The notes under the pieces are model-generated. The model was given only the letters and a program-made list of their open reading frames with translations. It did no database searches and was not told where the DNA came from. From NCBI GenBank assembly GCA_046727435.1, contig JBKPCR010000348.1, positions 1 through 6,560 on the forward strand: a DNA stretch of 6,560 nucleotides, read 5' to 3'. The stretch is from CAVPRW01 sp046727435 [NCBI: bacterium]. Its GTDB lineage: Bacteria > Tectomicrobia > Entotheonellia > J063. Positions 1 to 6,162 of the stretch are shown here, one piece after another; the first letter of the stretch is position 1, and each line of letters opens with the position of its first letter. The position numbers and the translations under genes are program-made.

Positions 1-5
1 CCCCC

Positions 6-32
6 TGCCCCTCCCCATCGCGGGGGAGGGCA
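6..32. repeat. GC-rich hairpin downstream of aroC
   Basis: TGCCC-C-TCCCC (6-16) pairs with GGGGAGGGCA (23-32): ten base pairs with one bulged C and a six-base loop. It lies 33 nt past the aroC stop. On the minus strand it runs into G residues instead of T, so it lacks the U-tract of an intrinsic terminator. The pyrimidine/purine-rich arms around a GCGATG-like centre resemble intergenic palindromes dispersed in many GC-rich genomes. That likeness is inference. Confidence 0.6.
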
Positions 33-64
33 TGCTGTGAGGAAGTAGAACATGGGAAAGTGAG

Positions 65-1138
65 CTACAAATGATTCATGGCTCGACTGCGCAGCCAGTG
101 ATCTGCGAGGACGAGTGCGACCATTGCTTCTGCGACCGGCACCGCACGTGGGCAGAGACATGGGTCATGCCGTCCATGCACTTCGAGATCAACCGCCGCG
201 CCCTCCTTGGTCACCGACCGCTGCAACTTGCTGATCGACGATGGCGGCTTCACCGCCAAGCGGACGATAATATCTTCCCCGTTCGAGATCCCACCCAGCA
301 TGCCGCCGGCATGATTCGTCTGAGTGCGTATCCGCCTCGATGCATCAGTGTAAAATTCATCGTTGTGCTCGGACCCTCTGAGCGTGACGCTACGGAATCC
401 CAGCCCGATTTCTACACCCTTGATGGCATTGATGCTCATGATGGCCTTCGCCAGGTCGGCATCGAGGCGATCATAGACGGGCTCGCCTAGGCCGACCGGC
501 ACCCCCGTCGCCACCACCTCGACGACCCCGCCCACCGAGTCCCCTTCCGCCTTGGCTGCTAGAATCAAGGTTTCCATCTGCTTCGCCGCTTCTTTATCGG
601 GGCAGCGGACGAGGTTGCGCTCGATCTCGTCGATGTCGATACACTGGGCTTCGATCGATCCCACCTGCCGGGTGAAGCCGTAGATCTGCACGCCGACGGT
701 GCTCAGGATCTTCTTGGCGATCGCTGCGGCAGCGACACGACAGGCAGTTTCGCGAGCGCTTGAACGCCCACCGCCGCGATAGTCGCGGAGCCCGTATTTC
801 ATCTCATAGGTGAAATCCGCGTGGCCTGGGCGATAGATGTCTTTAATCGGCTCGTACTTACTCGAATCAGCGTCTTTGTTCCAGATCAGTAACGAGATGG
901 GGGTCCCCACGGTCTGCCCTTGGAAGAGGCCAGAGAGAATTTCGACCCGATCCTCCTCCTGGCGAGATGAAGTGACCTTGCTCTGTCCGACTCGACGCCG
1001 GTCGAGATCGTGCTGAATATCTTCGGCCGACAGCTCGAGGCCCGCTGGGCAGCCATCGACCACGACGCCGATGGCACGTCCATGCGACTCTCCCCATGTC
1101 GTGATGCGAAACAGCTCCCCAAAACTATTTCCGGCCAC
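65..1138 (-). CDS. aroC: Chorismate synthase
   Basis: Converts 5-enolpyruvylshikimate-3-phosphate to chorismate using reduced FMN, the last step of the common aromatic pathway. The 357-residue protein has the three family signatures: [18 protein letters not shown] (16-33, including His19), [13 protein letters not shown] (122-134, after RPGHAD with His106), and [16 protein letters not shown] (324-339). [10 protein letters not shown] (44-53) is also typical. The start is GTG at 1138, giving the standard (M)[10 protein letters not shown]-terminus and normal length. AGGGGG sits 7 nt upstream. The same frame remains open to an ATG at 1345, but those 69 codons overlap the miaA end, have no protein-like character and lack family support. 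A 182-nt spacer with a possible promoter separates it from miaA. It stops at TAG 65-67, shortly before a GC-rich hairpin. Confidence 0.97.
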   Translation of the reverse strand: MAGNSFGELFRITTWGESHGRAIGVVVDGCPAGLELSAEDIQHDLDRRRVGQSKVTSSRQEEDRVEILSGLFQGQTVGTPISLLIWNKDADSSKYEPIKDIYRPGHADFTYEMKYGLRDYRGGGRSSARETACRVAAAAIAKKILSTVGVQIYGFTRQVGSIEAQCIDIDEIERNLVRCPDKEAAKQMETLILAAKAEGDSVGGVVEVVATGVPVGLGEPVYDRLDADLAKAIMSINAIKGVEIGLGFRSVTLRGSEHNDEFYTDASRRIRTQTNHAGGMLGGISNGEDIIVRLAVKPPSSISKLQRSVTKEGAAVDLEVHGRHDPCLCPRAVPVAEAMVALVLADHWLRSRAMNHL

Positions 1139-1145
1139 TGGGTGA

Positions 1146-1151
1146 CCCCCT
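1146..1151 (-). promoter_or_regulatory. Shine-Dalgarno deciding the aroC GTG start
   Basis: The minus strand reads AGGGGG, then 7 nt, then GTG at 1138. Together with the conserved [10 protein letters not shown]-terminus this fixes a GTG start and rejects the ATG at 1345. Confidence 0.75.
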
Positions 1152-1211
1152 ATACTCCCTACCCCCGTCTCCCTTTTAGGAAGATGAAAGGGTGGGAATG
1201 CTGGCGTTACG

Positions 1212-1235
1212 ACTGATCTTAATACTGATCTTAAT
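1212..1235. repeat. Perfect tandem 12-bp direct repeat in the miaA-aroC spacer
   Basis: ACTGATCTTAAT occurs twice in succession (1212-1223 and 1224-1235) with no mismatch. On the minus strand the unit reads ATTAAGATCAGT. It lies about 75-100 nt upstream of the aroC start and downstream of the possible promoter, so it would fall in the leader of that transcript. It could be a pair of protein-binding sites or simply a slippage duplication. Confidence 0.9.
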
Positions 1236-1249
1236 ATGGTGAGCTGCGT

Positions 1250-1261
1250 GCTGAAATCAGC
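1250..1261. repeat. Small palindrome GCTGA-AA-TCAGC upstream of aroC
   Basis: Five-bp perfect arms around a two-base centre, 14 nt from the tandem 12-bp repeat. Short palindromes like this can be operators, but it is close to what chance allows. Confidence 0.4.
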
Positions 1262-1288
1262 TTTCGCGTGGGCGAGAAGTTTCCCCCA

Positions 1289-1317
1289 ACTGTACCTGAC
1301 TTCCGCAGAAATGTAAA
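1289..1317 (-). promoter_or_regulatory. Possible sigma70-type promoter for aroC
   Basis: On the minus strand TTTACA (1312-1317, one mismatch to TTGACA) is followed by exactly 17 nt and TACAGT (1289-1294, two mismatches to TATAAT). It lies just past the miaA stop and about 150 nt upstream of the aroC GTG, a reasonable place for a promoter serving aroC separately from miaA. The -10 element is only moderate. Confidence 0.35.
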
Positions 1318-1320
1318 CGG

Positions 1321-2325
1321 TCACCTCGACACTGGGCAAGCACACCCGATGTCCTGAGCCCCTTCTCTGCTGTCAGGCAAGGCTTCTTGAGGCTGATCCC
1401 TGGTATTTGCCAGAAGGCTGTGGATCAGCTCGACGGCGGTAGATTCGGGCGTTTCTGTCAGGGAGATCCAGTGTATACCAGGTATGCGCCGAAACCAGGT
1501 CATTTGGCGCTTGGCCAGGCGCCAGGTGTGGCGCTCGATGAGCTCACGGGCCTGGGCCAAATCCCATGCACCGCCGAGATAAGCGACCATTTCTCCGTAG
1601 CCTACGCTCTGGAGAGTAGGCAATGTGGAGGCATAACCCATGCTCAGCAGCCTTCGCACCTCGCCTTCAAGGCCCATTTGCAGCATTGCCTCGGTGCGCG
1701 CCGCCATGCGTTGACGCAGGTCCTCACGGTCACGTGTCAGGCCGATGAGCACGAAGGTCCTGGGTCGGACCGGGTTTCGCCACTGGCATTGCCACTGGGA
1801 AATCGGCCTTCCTGTCAAGGTATAGATTTCCAGGGCGCGAATGATCCGTACACGATCATGCGGGTGAATACGATTGGCGGCGGCCTGATCCACAGCAGCG
1901 AGGCGATCATGCAAGGCCCGGAGCCCCAGGATGTGCGCTTCTGCCTCCAAGGCCGTCCGTAGGCGTGGATTCGCACCTGGCCCGGCGAAGAGACCATCCG
2001 TCAGAGCGCGAATGTAGAGCCCACTTCCGCCCACGACGAGCGGTTGTTTGCCGCGGGCTTCGATGGCATGCATACAGCCCCAGGCCAACTGCGTAAAACC
2101 CGCGGCATTGAGGGGTTCATCCGGATTGACGATATCGATCAGGTGGTGTGGGACGGCGTGGCGCTGAGCAATGCTGGGTTTCGCTGTGCCAATATCCAGG
2201 AAACGATAGACCTGGCGGGAGTCGCCCCCGACGATCTCAGCGTCAAGGTCGCGGGCGATGACAAGGCTGAGATCGGTCTTGCCAACGGCGGTGGGGCCGA
2301 TAATGACCGGGATTGGACGTGTCAT
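1321..2325 (-). CDS. miaA: tRNA dimethylallyltransferase (i6A37 synthesis)
   Basis: Transfers a dimethylallyl group to N6 of A37 in tRNAs reading UNN codons, in the cytoplasm. The 334-residue protein has the P-loop GPTAVGKT (10-17), GDSRQVYR (34-41, with Asp35 as the expected catalytic Asp), GTAKP (46-50), [12 protein letters not shown] (97-108), [15 protein letters not shown] (154-168), QSVGYGEM (239-246) and the C-terminal [10 protein letters not shown] (270-279). All are hallmarks of MiaA. It is slightly longer than usual (about 300-320) because of a tail after residue 310 that looks unconserved. The ATG at 2325 comes 3 nt after the macro-gene TGA, which is in the same frame, so no earlier start is possible. 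GAGGG directly abuts the ATG, a poor spacing that suggests reliance on ribosomes terminating on the macro gene. aroC lies 182 nt downstream. Confidence 0.97.
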   Translation of the reverse strand: MTRPIPVIIGPTAVGKTDLSLVIARDLDAEIVGGDSRQVYRFLDIGTAKPSIAQRHAVPHHLIDIVNPDEPLNAAGFTQLAWGCMHAIEARGKQPLVVGGSGLYIRALTDGLFAGPGANPRLRTALEAEAHILGLRALHDRLAAVDQAAANRIHPHDRVRIIRALEIYTLTGRPISQWQCQWRNPVRPRTFVLIGLTRDREDLRQRMAARTEAMLQMGLEGEVRRLLSMGYASTLPTLQSVGYGEMVAYLGGAWDLAQARELIERHTWRLAKRQMTWFRRIPGIHWISLTETPESTAVELIHSLLANTRDQPQEALPDSREGAQDIGCACPVSR

Positions 2326-2328
2326 CCC

Positions 2329-2862
2329 TCACTGTAGCATCCTGGCGAGCGCCTGCTCGAAGGCCTGGCGGGCATCTGGTGTGAAGAGCACAAAGACAAC
2401 CTGTTTAAGCGACGTCTGCGGGGTGCTGCGCAGCACGTTGCATGTCGCGTCGATCATCACGCGCGCCGCTTCGGCGACGGGGAAACCACCCACGCCCGTC
2501 CCCAGCGCTGGCAACGCAATACTCGTTAGACCCAAGTCGGTGGCCTGCCTCAAGCTGTTGATCGTTGCCTGATGGATGAGGTCAGCGTTGGTTACCAGAT
2601 CTTGCCCCATCGCAGCCGCGTGAATGACATAACGCGCCTTAAGCCACCCACCTCCGGTCACTACCGCTGCGCCGACGGGAATCGGCCCTTGGCGAACGGC
2701 CTCATCTTCAATGACTTGGCCGCCTTGGCGCTTGATCGCACCCGCGACACCGGCCCCCATGCACAGATGATTATTGGCTGCGTTGACGATGGCGTCGACG
2801 GCACATGTGGTGATGTCCCCCTGCACTACTTCGAGTGTGGTCGCGCCTATGTGTGTGAGCAT
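2329..2862 (-). CDS. Macro-domain protein, probable ADP-ribose / O-acetyl-ADP-ribose hydrolase
   Basis: Stand-alone macro domain of 177 residues, a fold that binds ADP-ribose and often hydrolyses ADP-ribosyl esters or related derivatives (family knowledge). Visible motifs are QGDIT (14-18, with Asp16 expected to contact adenine), DAIVNAANN (23-31), GAGVAGAI (36-43), VVTGGGWLKARYVIHAA (67-83) and ALPALGTGVGGFP (116-128, the phosphate-binding loop). The middle motif reads GAG rather than GGG, as in a bacterial/archaeal subgroup with MGAGVAGAIK. Substrate and reaction cannot be fixed from sequence. The start is ATG at 2862, preceded by GGAGGAG with a 6-nt spacer. An upstream GTG at 2898 would add 12 residues unlike the family and would put this Shine-Dalgarno inside the gene. 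The stop codon is 3 nt from the miaA ATG, indicating a tightly coupled pair. Confidence 0.93.
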   Translation of the reverse strand: MLTHIGATTLEVVQGDITTCAVDAIVNAANNHLCMGAGVAGAIKRQGGQVIEDEAVRQGPIPVGAAVVTGGGWLKARYVIHAAAMGQDLVTNADLIHQATINSLRQATDLGLTSIALPALGTGVGGFPVAEAARVMIDATCNVLRSTPQTSLKQVVFVLFTPDARQAFEQALARMLQ

Positions 2863-2868
2863 CAGCCA

Positions 2869-2875
2869 CTCCTCC
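2869..2875 (-). promoter_or_regulatory. Shine-Dalgarno deciding the macro-gene ATG start
   Basis: The minus strand reads GGAGGAG, then TGGCTG (6 nt), then ATG at 2862. This near-consensus site favours the internal ATG over the GTG at 2898, which has no comparable site at a suitable distance. Confidence 0.8.
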
Positions 2876-2904
2876 ACGAGACATAGAAGCGATGGCACCC
2901 TCAG

Positions 2905-2929
2905 CCTAGCCCAATCCTGGAAAGCTAGG
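2905..2929. repeat. Stem-loop in the leader of the macro-miaA pair
   Basis: Arms CCTAGC (2905-2910) and GCTAGG (2924-2929) pair exactly. The stem continues with CCA (2911-2913) and TGG (2918-2920) around a four-base loop, leaving a three-base AAA bulge. It sits about 42 nt upstream of the macro-gene ATG. No T-tract follows on the minus strand. Confidence 0.6.
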
Positions 2930-2949
2930 TGTCACGATAACGTCGCCGC

Positions 2950-3000
2950 AAAAAAAAGCCCCCGATCCCCGCGCAACAGGAATGAGAGCTTAACTCCTGT
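2950..3000 (-). terminator. Possible transcription terminator region between pssA and the macro gene
   Basis: On the minus strand a G-rich run ending in GGGGGC leads into eight T residues (2950-2957). A 6-bp inverted repeat ACAGGA/TCCTGT (2976-2981 and 2995-3000, 13-nt loop) lies 18 nt before the T-tract. The distance between hairpin and T-tract is too long for a textbook intrinsic terminator, so this is a weak call supported mainly by position between two apparent operons. Confidence 0.25.
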
Positions 3001-3033
3001 GTCACTACCCTTCTTGGGCACATGTATTTCGGG

Positions 3034-3084
3034 CTGACCTGACAGACGTGGCGCATAAACTGCCTTGCACGTCTACGAGGTCAG
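3034..3084. repeat. Nested inverted repeat (two 7-bp stems) after pssA
   Basis: Outer arms CTGACCT (3034-3040) and AGGTCAG (3078-3084) are exact complements. Inside a 3-by-3 internal loop, inner arms AGACGTG (3044-3050) and CACGTCT (3068-3074) are also exact complements, enclosing 17 nt. The structure begins 22 nt past the pssA stop. No T-run follows on either strand, so it is not a classical intrinsic terminator. It may be a 3'-end-stabilising hairpin, part of a dispersed repeat, or a protein site. Confidence 0.75.
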
Positions 3085-3106
3085 GGACATTTCTCCGGTG
3101 AAACGC

Positions 3107-3829
3107 TCAGTGAGCGCGCGACTCACGCATTAAGCGATGGTGCGCGACCACTTGCTCGACCGGACCTGAGACAATATAGACCACAAACACCGCAAAAATC
3201 AAAAGTTCAGGTTTTAGGATCAGCGCAAAGAGAGGAATAATCATTAAAATCAGCCAGTTATGATGACGCCCACGCAAGCGCAGATTCTTAAAGCTCCGAT
3301 ATTTAATATTACTGATCATGAGAAACGCCAGCCCACAGGCTACACCCAAGATCACCACTGGTTGTGGCTCGGCGAAGGCGATAAAATTTTTCCCAAGCAA
3401 GATCAGTGACGCCACCATGCCTGCCGCAGCGGGGATGGGAAGCCCAGTGAAGTGAAAACTCGAGCTCTGGCCTACCTGCACATTAAATCGGGCTAAGCGC
3501 AGGGCGCCGCAGATCAGGAAGATAAAGGCCGCGATCCACCCAAACCGCCCCACGGGCTCAAGTGCCCACAAGTAGAGAATCAGACTCGGAGCCACGCCAA
3601 ATGAGAGCAAGTCCGCTAAGGAGTCATATTCCACGCCGAAATTACTCGTGGTTTTGGTCAACCGCGCCACTTTGCCATCTAGGCCGTCGAATACAACCGC
3701 CACTAGAATCGCGATGGCGGCTTGGTAAAAATCCTCTCTGAGGGCCGCGATGATACCATAGAACCCACAGAATAGGTTGGCAGTCGTCAAAACGCTTGGG
3801 ACGACCTTCCAGAGACTGCCATTCTGCAT
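3107..3829 (-). CDS. pssA: CDP-diacylglycerol-serine O-phosphatidyltransferase
   Basis: Integral membrane enzyme joining CDP-diacylglycerol and L-serine to make phosphatidylserine, the substrate of the adjacent Psd. The 240-residue protein carries the full CDP-alcohol phosphatidyltransferase signature at residues 51-73: DGKVAR, eight residues, then Gly65, Asp69 and Asp73, with the additional Asp48 upstream in FDGLDG. The family-typical FTGLPIPAAAG (127-137) and MISNIKYRSFK (171-181) are also present. Several hydrophobic stretches (about 13-30, 37-48, 78-92, 98-112, 134-150, 157-173, 191-220) fit a polytopic membrane protein. The start is ATG at 3829 with an excellent AGGAG 6 nt upstream. The frame stays open to 4057, but that 76-residue extension overlaps psd in another frame and resembles nothing in the family. 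psd ends 67 nt upstream. Transcription then enters a structured spacer, so this is probably the last gene of the operon. Confidence 0.96.
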   Translation of the reverse strand: MQNGSLWKVVPSVLTTANLFCGFYGIIAALREDFYQAAIAILVAVVFDGLDGKVARLTKTTSNFGVEYDSLADLLSFGVAPSLILYLWALEPVGRFGWIAAFIFLICGALRLARFNVQVGQSSSFHFTGLPIPAAAGMVASLILLGKNFIAFAEPQPVVILGVACGLAFLMISNIKYRSFKNLRLRGRHHNWLILMIIPLFALILKPELLIFAVFVVYIVSGPVEQVVAHHRLMRESRAH

Positions 3830-3835
3830 CCTATT

Positions 3836-3840
3836 CTCCT
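3836..3840 (-). promoter_or_regulatory. Shine-Dalgarno deciding the pssA ATG start
   Basis: The minus strand reads AAAAAGGAG, then AATAGG (6 nt), then ATG at 3829. It fixes the pssA start and excludes the long upstream extension that overlaps psd. Confidence 0.85.
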
Positions 3841-3864
3841 TTTTGCCGCGCTCGAAGCGGACGA

Positions 3865-3894
3865 CACGGCCTGCGTGCGGCCAGATAGGCCGTG
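3865..3894. repeat. Intercistronic inverted repeat between psd and pssA
   Basis: CACGGCC (3865-3871) and GGCCGTG (3888-3894) are exact 7-bp complements separated by 16 nt, within the 67-nt psd-pssA gap. An alternative small hairpin can form from two GGCC units inside it. There is no T-tract. It might stabilise or process the message between the two lipid genes. Confidence 0.5.
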
Positions 3895-3896
3895 AG

Positions 3897-4580
3897 CTAG
3901 GCGAGCGTTTGATCTGGTTGTGCCTCAACAGCATGGGTGGGCTGCGTAGACTGCGACAGCGATGAGGCGAGAACGCTTTCGCCACCTCGGACGCGTTGTC
4001 CTGAACGTGCATACACGGCATACTCAGGTGGTATGAGGAGATCGACACGCGATCCAAAGCGGATCAACCCGAAGCGTTCCCCAAGGCCCAGAGTGTCCCC
4101 TGCCTTAACGCGACACACGATACGTCGGGCCAGGATCCCGGCGATCTGCTTGACGATCACACATGTCTCACCGGCTTGCACGGTCACCAAGTTCTGCTCA
4201 TTCAGGTCCGAGGCATCGGCACGAAACGCCGGCAGAAATCTCCCCGGTTGGTAACGCACATCCACCACCCTCCCTGCCATAGGAGCACGATTGACGTGTA
4301 CATCGAATACTGATAAAAAGATGCTCACCAGCGTACCAGCTGGTTGAACGAGATCATGCTGCAGAGGGATTACCGCGACAATTGTGCCATCGGCAGGCGC
4401 GAGCAACAATCCTGGCAACACCGGACTCACACGTTCGGGGTCTCTGAAGAAATACACCATAAAGCCGGTGAGCGCCAGAAAGAACCATCCTGCCACCGGT
4501 ATGAGCGCTAGTCCCAAGATCGCCAACCCGAGCACTGGGAGGATAAACGGCCATCCTTCGCGTGCGATAGGCAGGCGCAC
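3897..4580 (-). CDS. psd: Phosphatidylserine decarboxylase proenzyme (short, PSD-A type)
   Basis: Pyruvoyl-dependent membrane enzyme converting phosphatidylserine to phosphatidylethanolamine. The 227-residue protein starts with a hydrophobic segment (about 11-45, enough for two membrane passes) ending in FFRDPER. The APADG motif (Asp64) and FDVHVNRAP (His95) give the expected Asp and His of the self-cleaving triad. The sequence RFGSRVDLLIPP places Gly176-Ser177 at the predicted autoproteolysis site, where Ser177 would become the pyruvoyl group of the small alpha chain. The last 20 or so residues, rich in Ser, Gln and Thr, look unconserved. The start is GTG at 4580, giving the usual length. 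The longer open frame back to 4718 overlaps ilvC and is not protein-like. The only Shine-Dalgarno candidate, AAGGAAGGG, lies within the last codons of ilvC about 11 nt from the GTG, suggesting translational coupling. The enzyme acts on the PssA product. Confidence 0.94.
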   Translation of the reverse strand: MRLPIAREGWPFILPVLGLAILGLALIPVAGWFFLALTGFMVYFFRDPERVSPVLPGLLLAPADGTIVAVIPLQHDLVQPAGTLVSIFLSVFDVHVNRAPMAGRVVDVRYQPGRFLPAFRADASDLNEQNLVTVQAGETCVIVKQIAGILARRIVCRVKAGDTLGLGERFGLIRFGSRVDLLIPPEYAVYARSGQRVRGGESVLASSLSQSTQPTHAVEAQPDQTLA

Positions 4581-4585
4581 TGTGG

Positions 4586-5587
4586 TTAGATCCCTTCCTT
4601 GCGCAGCCAACTCATCATCTGCCGTAAGCGGGCGCCCACAACTTCGATGGGATGCTCGGCATCGCGTTTGGTCAGGGCATTGAAGACTGGGCGGTTGGCC
4701 TTGTTTTCCATGATCCATTCTCGGGCAAATTCTCCCGACTGGATCTCGGTCAGGAGTTTCTTCATGGCTTCGCGCGTCTCCTGCGTGATCACACGCCGTC
4801 CCCGCGTGATATCACCATACTGCGCCGTGTCGCTGACCGAGTAACGCATCATGCTAATGCCGCCCTCATAGATGAGGTCGACGATCAGCTTGAGCTCGTG
4901 GAGGCACTCAAAATATGCGATCTCTGGCTGATAGCCCGCTTGCATCAAGGTGTCGAATCCCGCCCGAACCAATTCAGTGACCCCACCGCACAATACCGCT
5001 TGTTCACCGAACAGATCTGTTTCCGTCTCTTCACGAAAGGTGGTTTCGATGACACCCGCCTTGGTGCCTCCAACTCCCTTGGCATAGGCGAGGGCAATGC
5101 GCTTGGCGTTGCCAGTCGCATCTTGATGGATCGCTAACAAGCAGGGGACGCCGACCCCTTCTTTGAACAGGCGGCGCATGATGTGCCCGGGGGCCTTCGG
5201 GGCGATCATAAACACATCGACTTCCGGGGCTGGCTGCACCTGGCCGAAGTGAATATTAAACCCATGGGCGAACGCCAGCGCGTCGCCTGTATCGAGATGC
5301 GGAGCGATGTCCGCCAGGTAGGTCTCCCCCTGCCTCTCGTCGGGGATCAAGATCATGACGATGTCGGCGGCCTTGGCTGCTTCCGCCGTGGTCATGACTC
5401 GGAAACCATCGCGCTCCGCCACCGGCCATGACTTACTGCCTTGACGTAGGCCAACCACGACATCTTGACCGTTATCGCGCAAGTTCCCTGCATGCGCATG
5501 GCCCTGGCTGCCATAACCGATGATGGCGATGCGTTTGCCGTCGAGGAGCTGGAGGTCTGCATCTGCATCGTAGTACAACTGTGCCAT
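4586..5587 (-). CDS. ilvC: Ketol-acid reductoisomerase, class I (short form)
   Basis: Performs the Mg-dependent alkyl migration and NAD(P)H reduction of acetolactate or acetohydroxybutyrate to the dihydroxy acids, the second step of valine and isoleucine synthesis. The 333 residues fit the class I length. The Rossmann motif [10 protein letters not shown] covers residues 24-33. The cofactor-specificity loop GLRQGSKSW (46-54) has Arg48, Ser51 and Ser53 in the pattern usually linked to NADPH preference. Other motifs are His108, the APKAPGH segment at 129-135, and the metal/substrate residues Asp191 and Glu195 (DLFGEQ), Glu227 and Glu231 (YFECLHE) and Ser252. All key residues are intact. The ATG at 5587 follows GAGGGG with a 7-nt spacer. 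It lies 13 nt after ilvN, and psd begins 5 nt after its TAA, so co-transcription is very likely. Confidence 0.97.
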   Translation of the reverse strand: MAQLYYDADADLQLLDGKRIAIIGYGSQGHAHAGNLRDNGQDVVVGLRQGSKSWPVAERDGFRVMTTAEAAKAADIVMILIPDERQGETYLADIAPHLDTGDALAFAHGFNIHFGQVQPAPEVDVFMIAPKAPGHIMRRLFKEGVGVPCLLAIHQDATGNAKRIALAYAKGVGGTKAGVIETTFREETETDLFGEQAVLCGGVTELVRAGFDTLMQAGYQPEIAYFECLHELKLIVDLIYEGGISMMRYSVSDTAQYGDITRGRRVITQETREAMKKLLTEIQSGEFAREWIMENKANRPVFNALTKRDAEHPIEVVGARLRQMMSWLRKEGI

Positions 5588-5600
5588 GGGTTATCCCCTC

Positions 5601-6092
5601 TTAGGACAACGCCTTGCTGCCGCGTGATAAAGCCACCGGGCCAGTGCGTACGATTTCGAGGATGCCGATGGGTTTAATCAGGTCGACAAAGGCACGAATT
5701 TTGTCGCCATCGCCGGTGACTTCGATGACATAGGACTTTGGACTCACATCGATGATGTTGCCGCGGAAGATATCGGTAATGCGCAGGATCTCCGCGCGCT
5801 GTTCGGGCTCGGCTCGTACCTTGACGAGGATGAGTTCGCGCTCGACGAAATGCTCGCGGCTGAGGTCGACGACCTTGATCACGTCGATGAGTTTATTGAG
5901 TTGTTTGGTCACCTGCTCAATGATGCGTGCATCGCCGCTGGACACAATCGTCATCCGGGAGAGGGTGGGATCCTCGGTTGCCGCCACCGCCAGGCTCTCG
6001 ATGTTAAAGCCACGGCCGGTGAACAGCCCAGCCACCCGGGCGAGCACGCCGACGCGATTCTCCACCAGCACGGAGATCACATGCTCGCGCAC
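5601..6092 (-). CDS. ilvN: Acetolactate synthase small (regulatory) subunit
   Basis: Regulatory subunit of acetohydroxyacid synthase, which activates the large subunit and normally confers valine feedback inhibition (family knowledge). The 163-residue protein has an N-terminal ACT domain (about residues 3-78: SVLVENRVGVLARVAGLF, then RGFNIESL) and the C-terminal small-subunit domain (about 84-158). Gly15 and Asn30 of the ACT domain, equivalent to effector-site positions in the E. coli subunit, are present, so valine sensing is plausible. Length is normal (about 160-170). The start is the GTG at 6092, the first ATG/GTG/TTG codon after the in-frame ilvB stop. Its purine run AAGGGG abuts the start with no spacer, whereas a stronger AAAGGAG lies about 64 nt upstream, so an extended product from a non-standard codon cannot be excluded. 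ilvC follows after 13 nt. The symbol ilvH would be equally apt. Confidence 0.95.
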   Translation of the reverse strand: MREHVISVLVENRVGVLARVAGLFTGRGFNIESLAVAATEDPTLSRMTIVSSGDARIIEQVTKQLNKLIDVIKVVDLSREHFVERELILVKVRAEPEQRAEILRITDIFRGNIIDVSPKSYVIEVTGDGDKIRAFVDLIKPIGILEIVRTGPVALSRGSKALS

Positions 6093-6155
6093 CCCCTTGT
6101 CGTGATTCGCATGCTCAGTCGCCTGTCGTGGTGCCGTGGACGTACCCGTGGTCGT

Positions 6156-6162
6156 CTCCTTT
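6156..6162 (-). promoter_or_regulatory. Strong Shine-Dalgarno-like AAAGGAG without a canonical start codon
   Basis: The minus strand reads AAAGGAG directly after the second copy of the ilvB-end duplication. No ATG, GTG or TTG lies within 5-12 nt downstream. An ACG in the ilvN frame begins 6 nt after it, at 6149. The annotated ilvN GTG is about 64 nt away. It could be a real site for an unusual start, a remnant, or chance. Confidence 0.4.

Noticed and set aside
71-490. 139-codon plus-strand open frame opposite the aroC 3' end
   Set aside because: Shadow of aroC; no family resemblance.
1139-1345. N-terminal extension of aroC by 69 codons, starting at ATG 1345 and overlapping the miaA end
   Set aside because: Chorismate synthases begin at the (M)AGN.FG motif; the GTG at 1138 has a good Shine-Dalgarno and gives normal length, and the extension is not protein-like.
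1387-1962. 191-codon plus-strand open frame opposite miaA
   Set aside because: It is the antisense of a clearly conserved gene, has no recognisable domain and no ribosome site; explained by codon bias of miaA.
2863-2898. GTG start at 2898 for the macro protein
   Set aside because: It would place the near-perfect GGAGGAG site inside the gene and add 12 residues not seen in macro domains.
3104-3116. CGCTCA-G-TGAGCG palindrome at the pssA stop as a terminator
   Set aside because: The usable stem is only about four base pairs and is followed by just three T residues on the minus strand.
3830-4057. 76-residue N-terminal extension of pssA overlapping psd
   Set aside because: AGGAG with ideal spacing marks ATG 3829, the family length fits from there, and the extension lacks hydrophobic or conserved character.
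4652-5137. 161-codon plus-strand open frame opposite ilvC
   Set aside because: Antisense to fully intact ilvC motifs, with no domain of its own.
6077-6112. 11-codon minus-strand reading frame (ATG 6112 to TGA 6077) overlapping the ilvN start
   Set aside because: No convincing ribosome site and no leader-peptide signature such as runs of Val, Leu or Ile; most likely chance.
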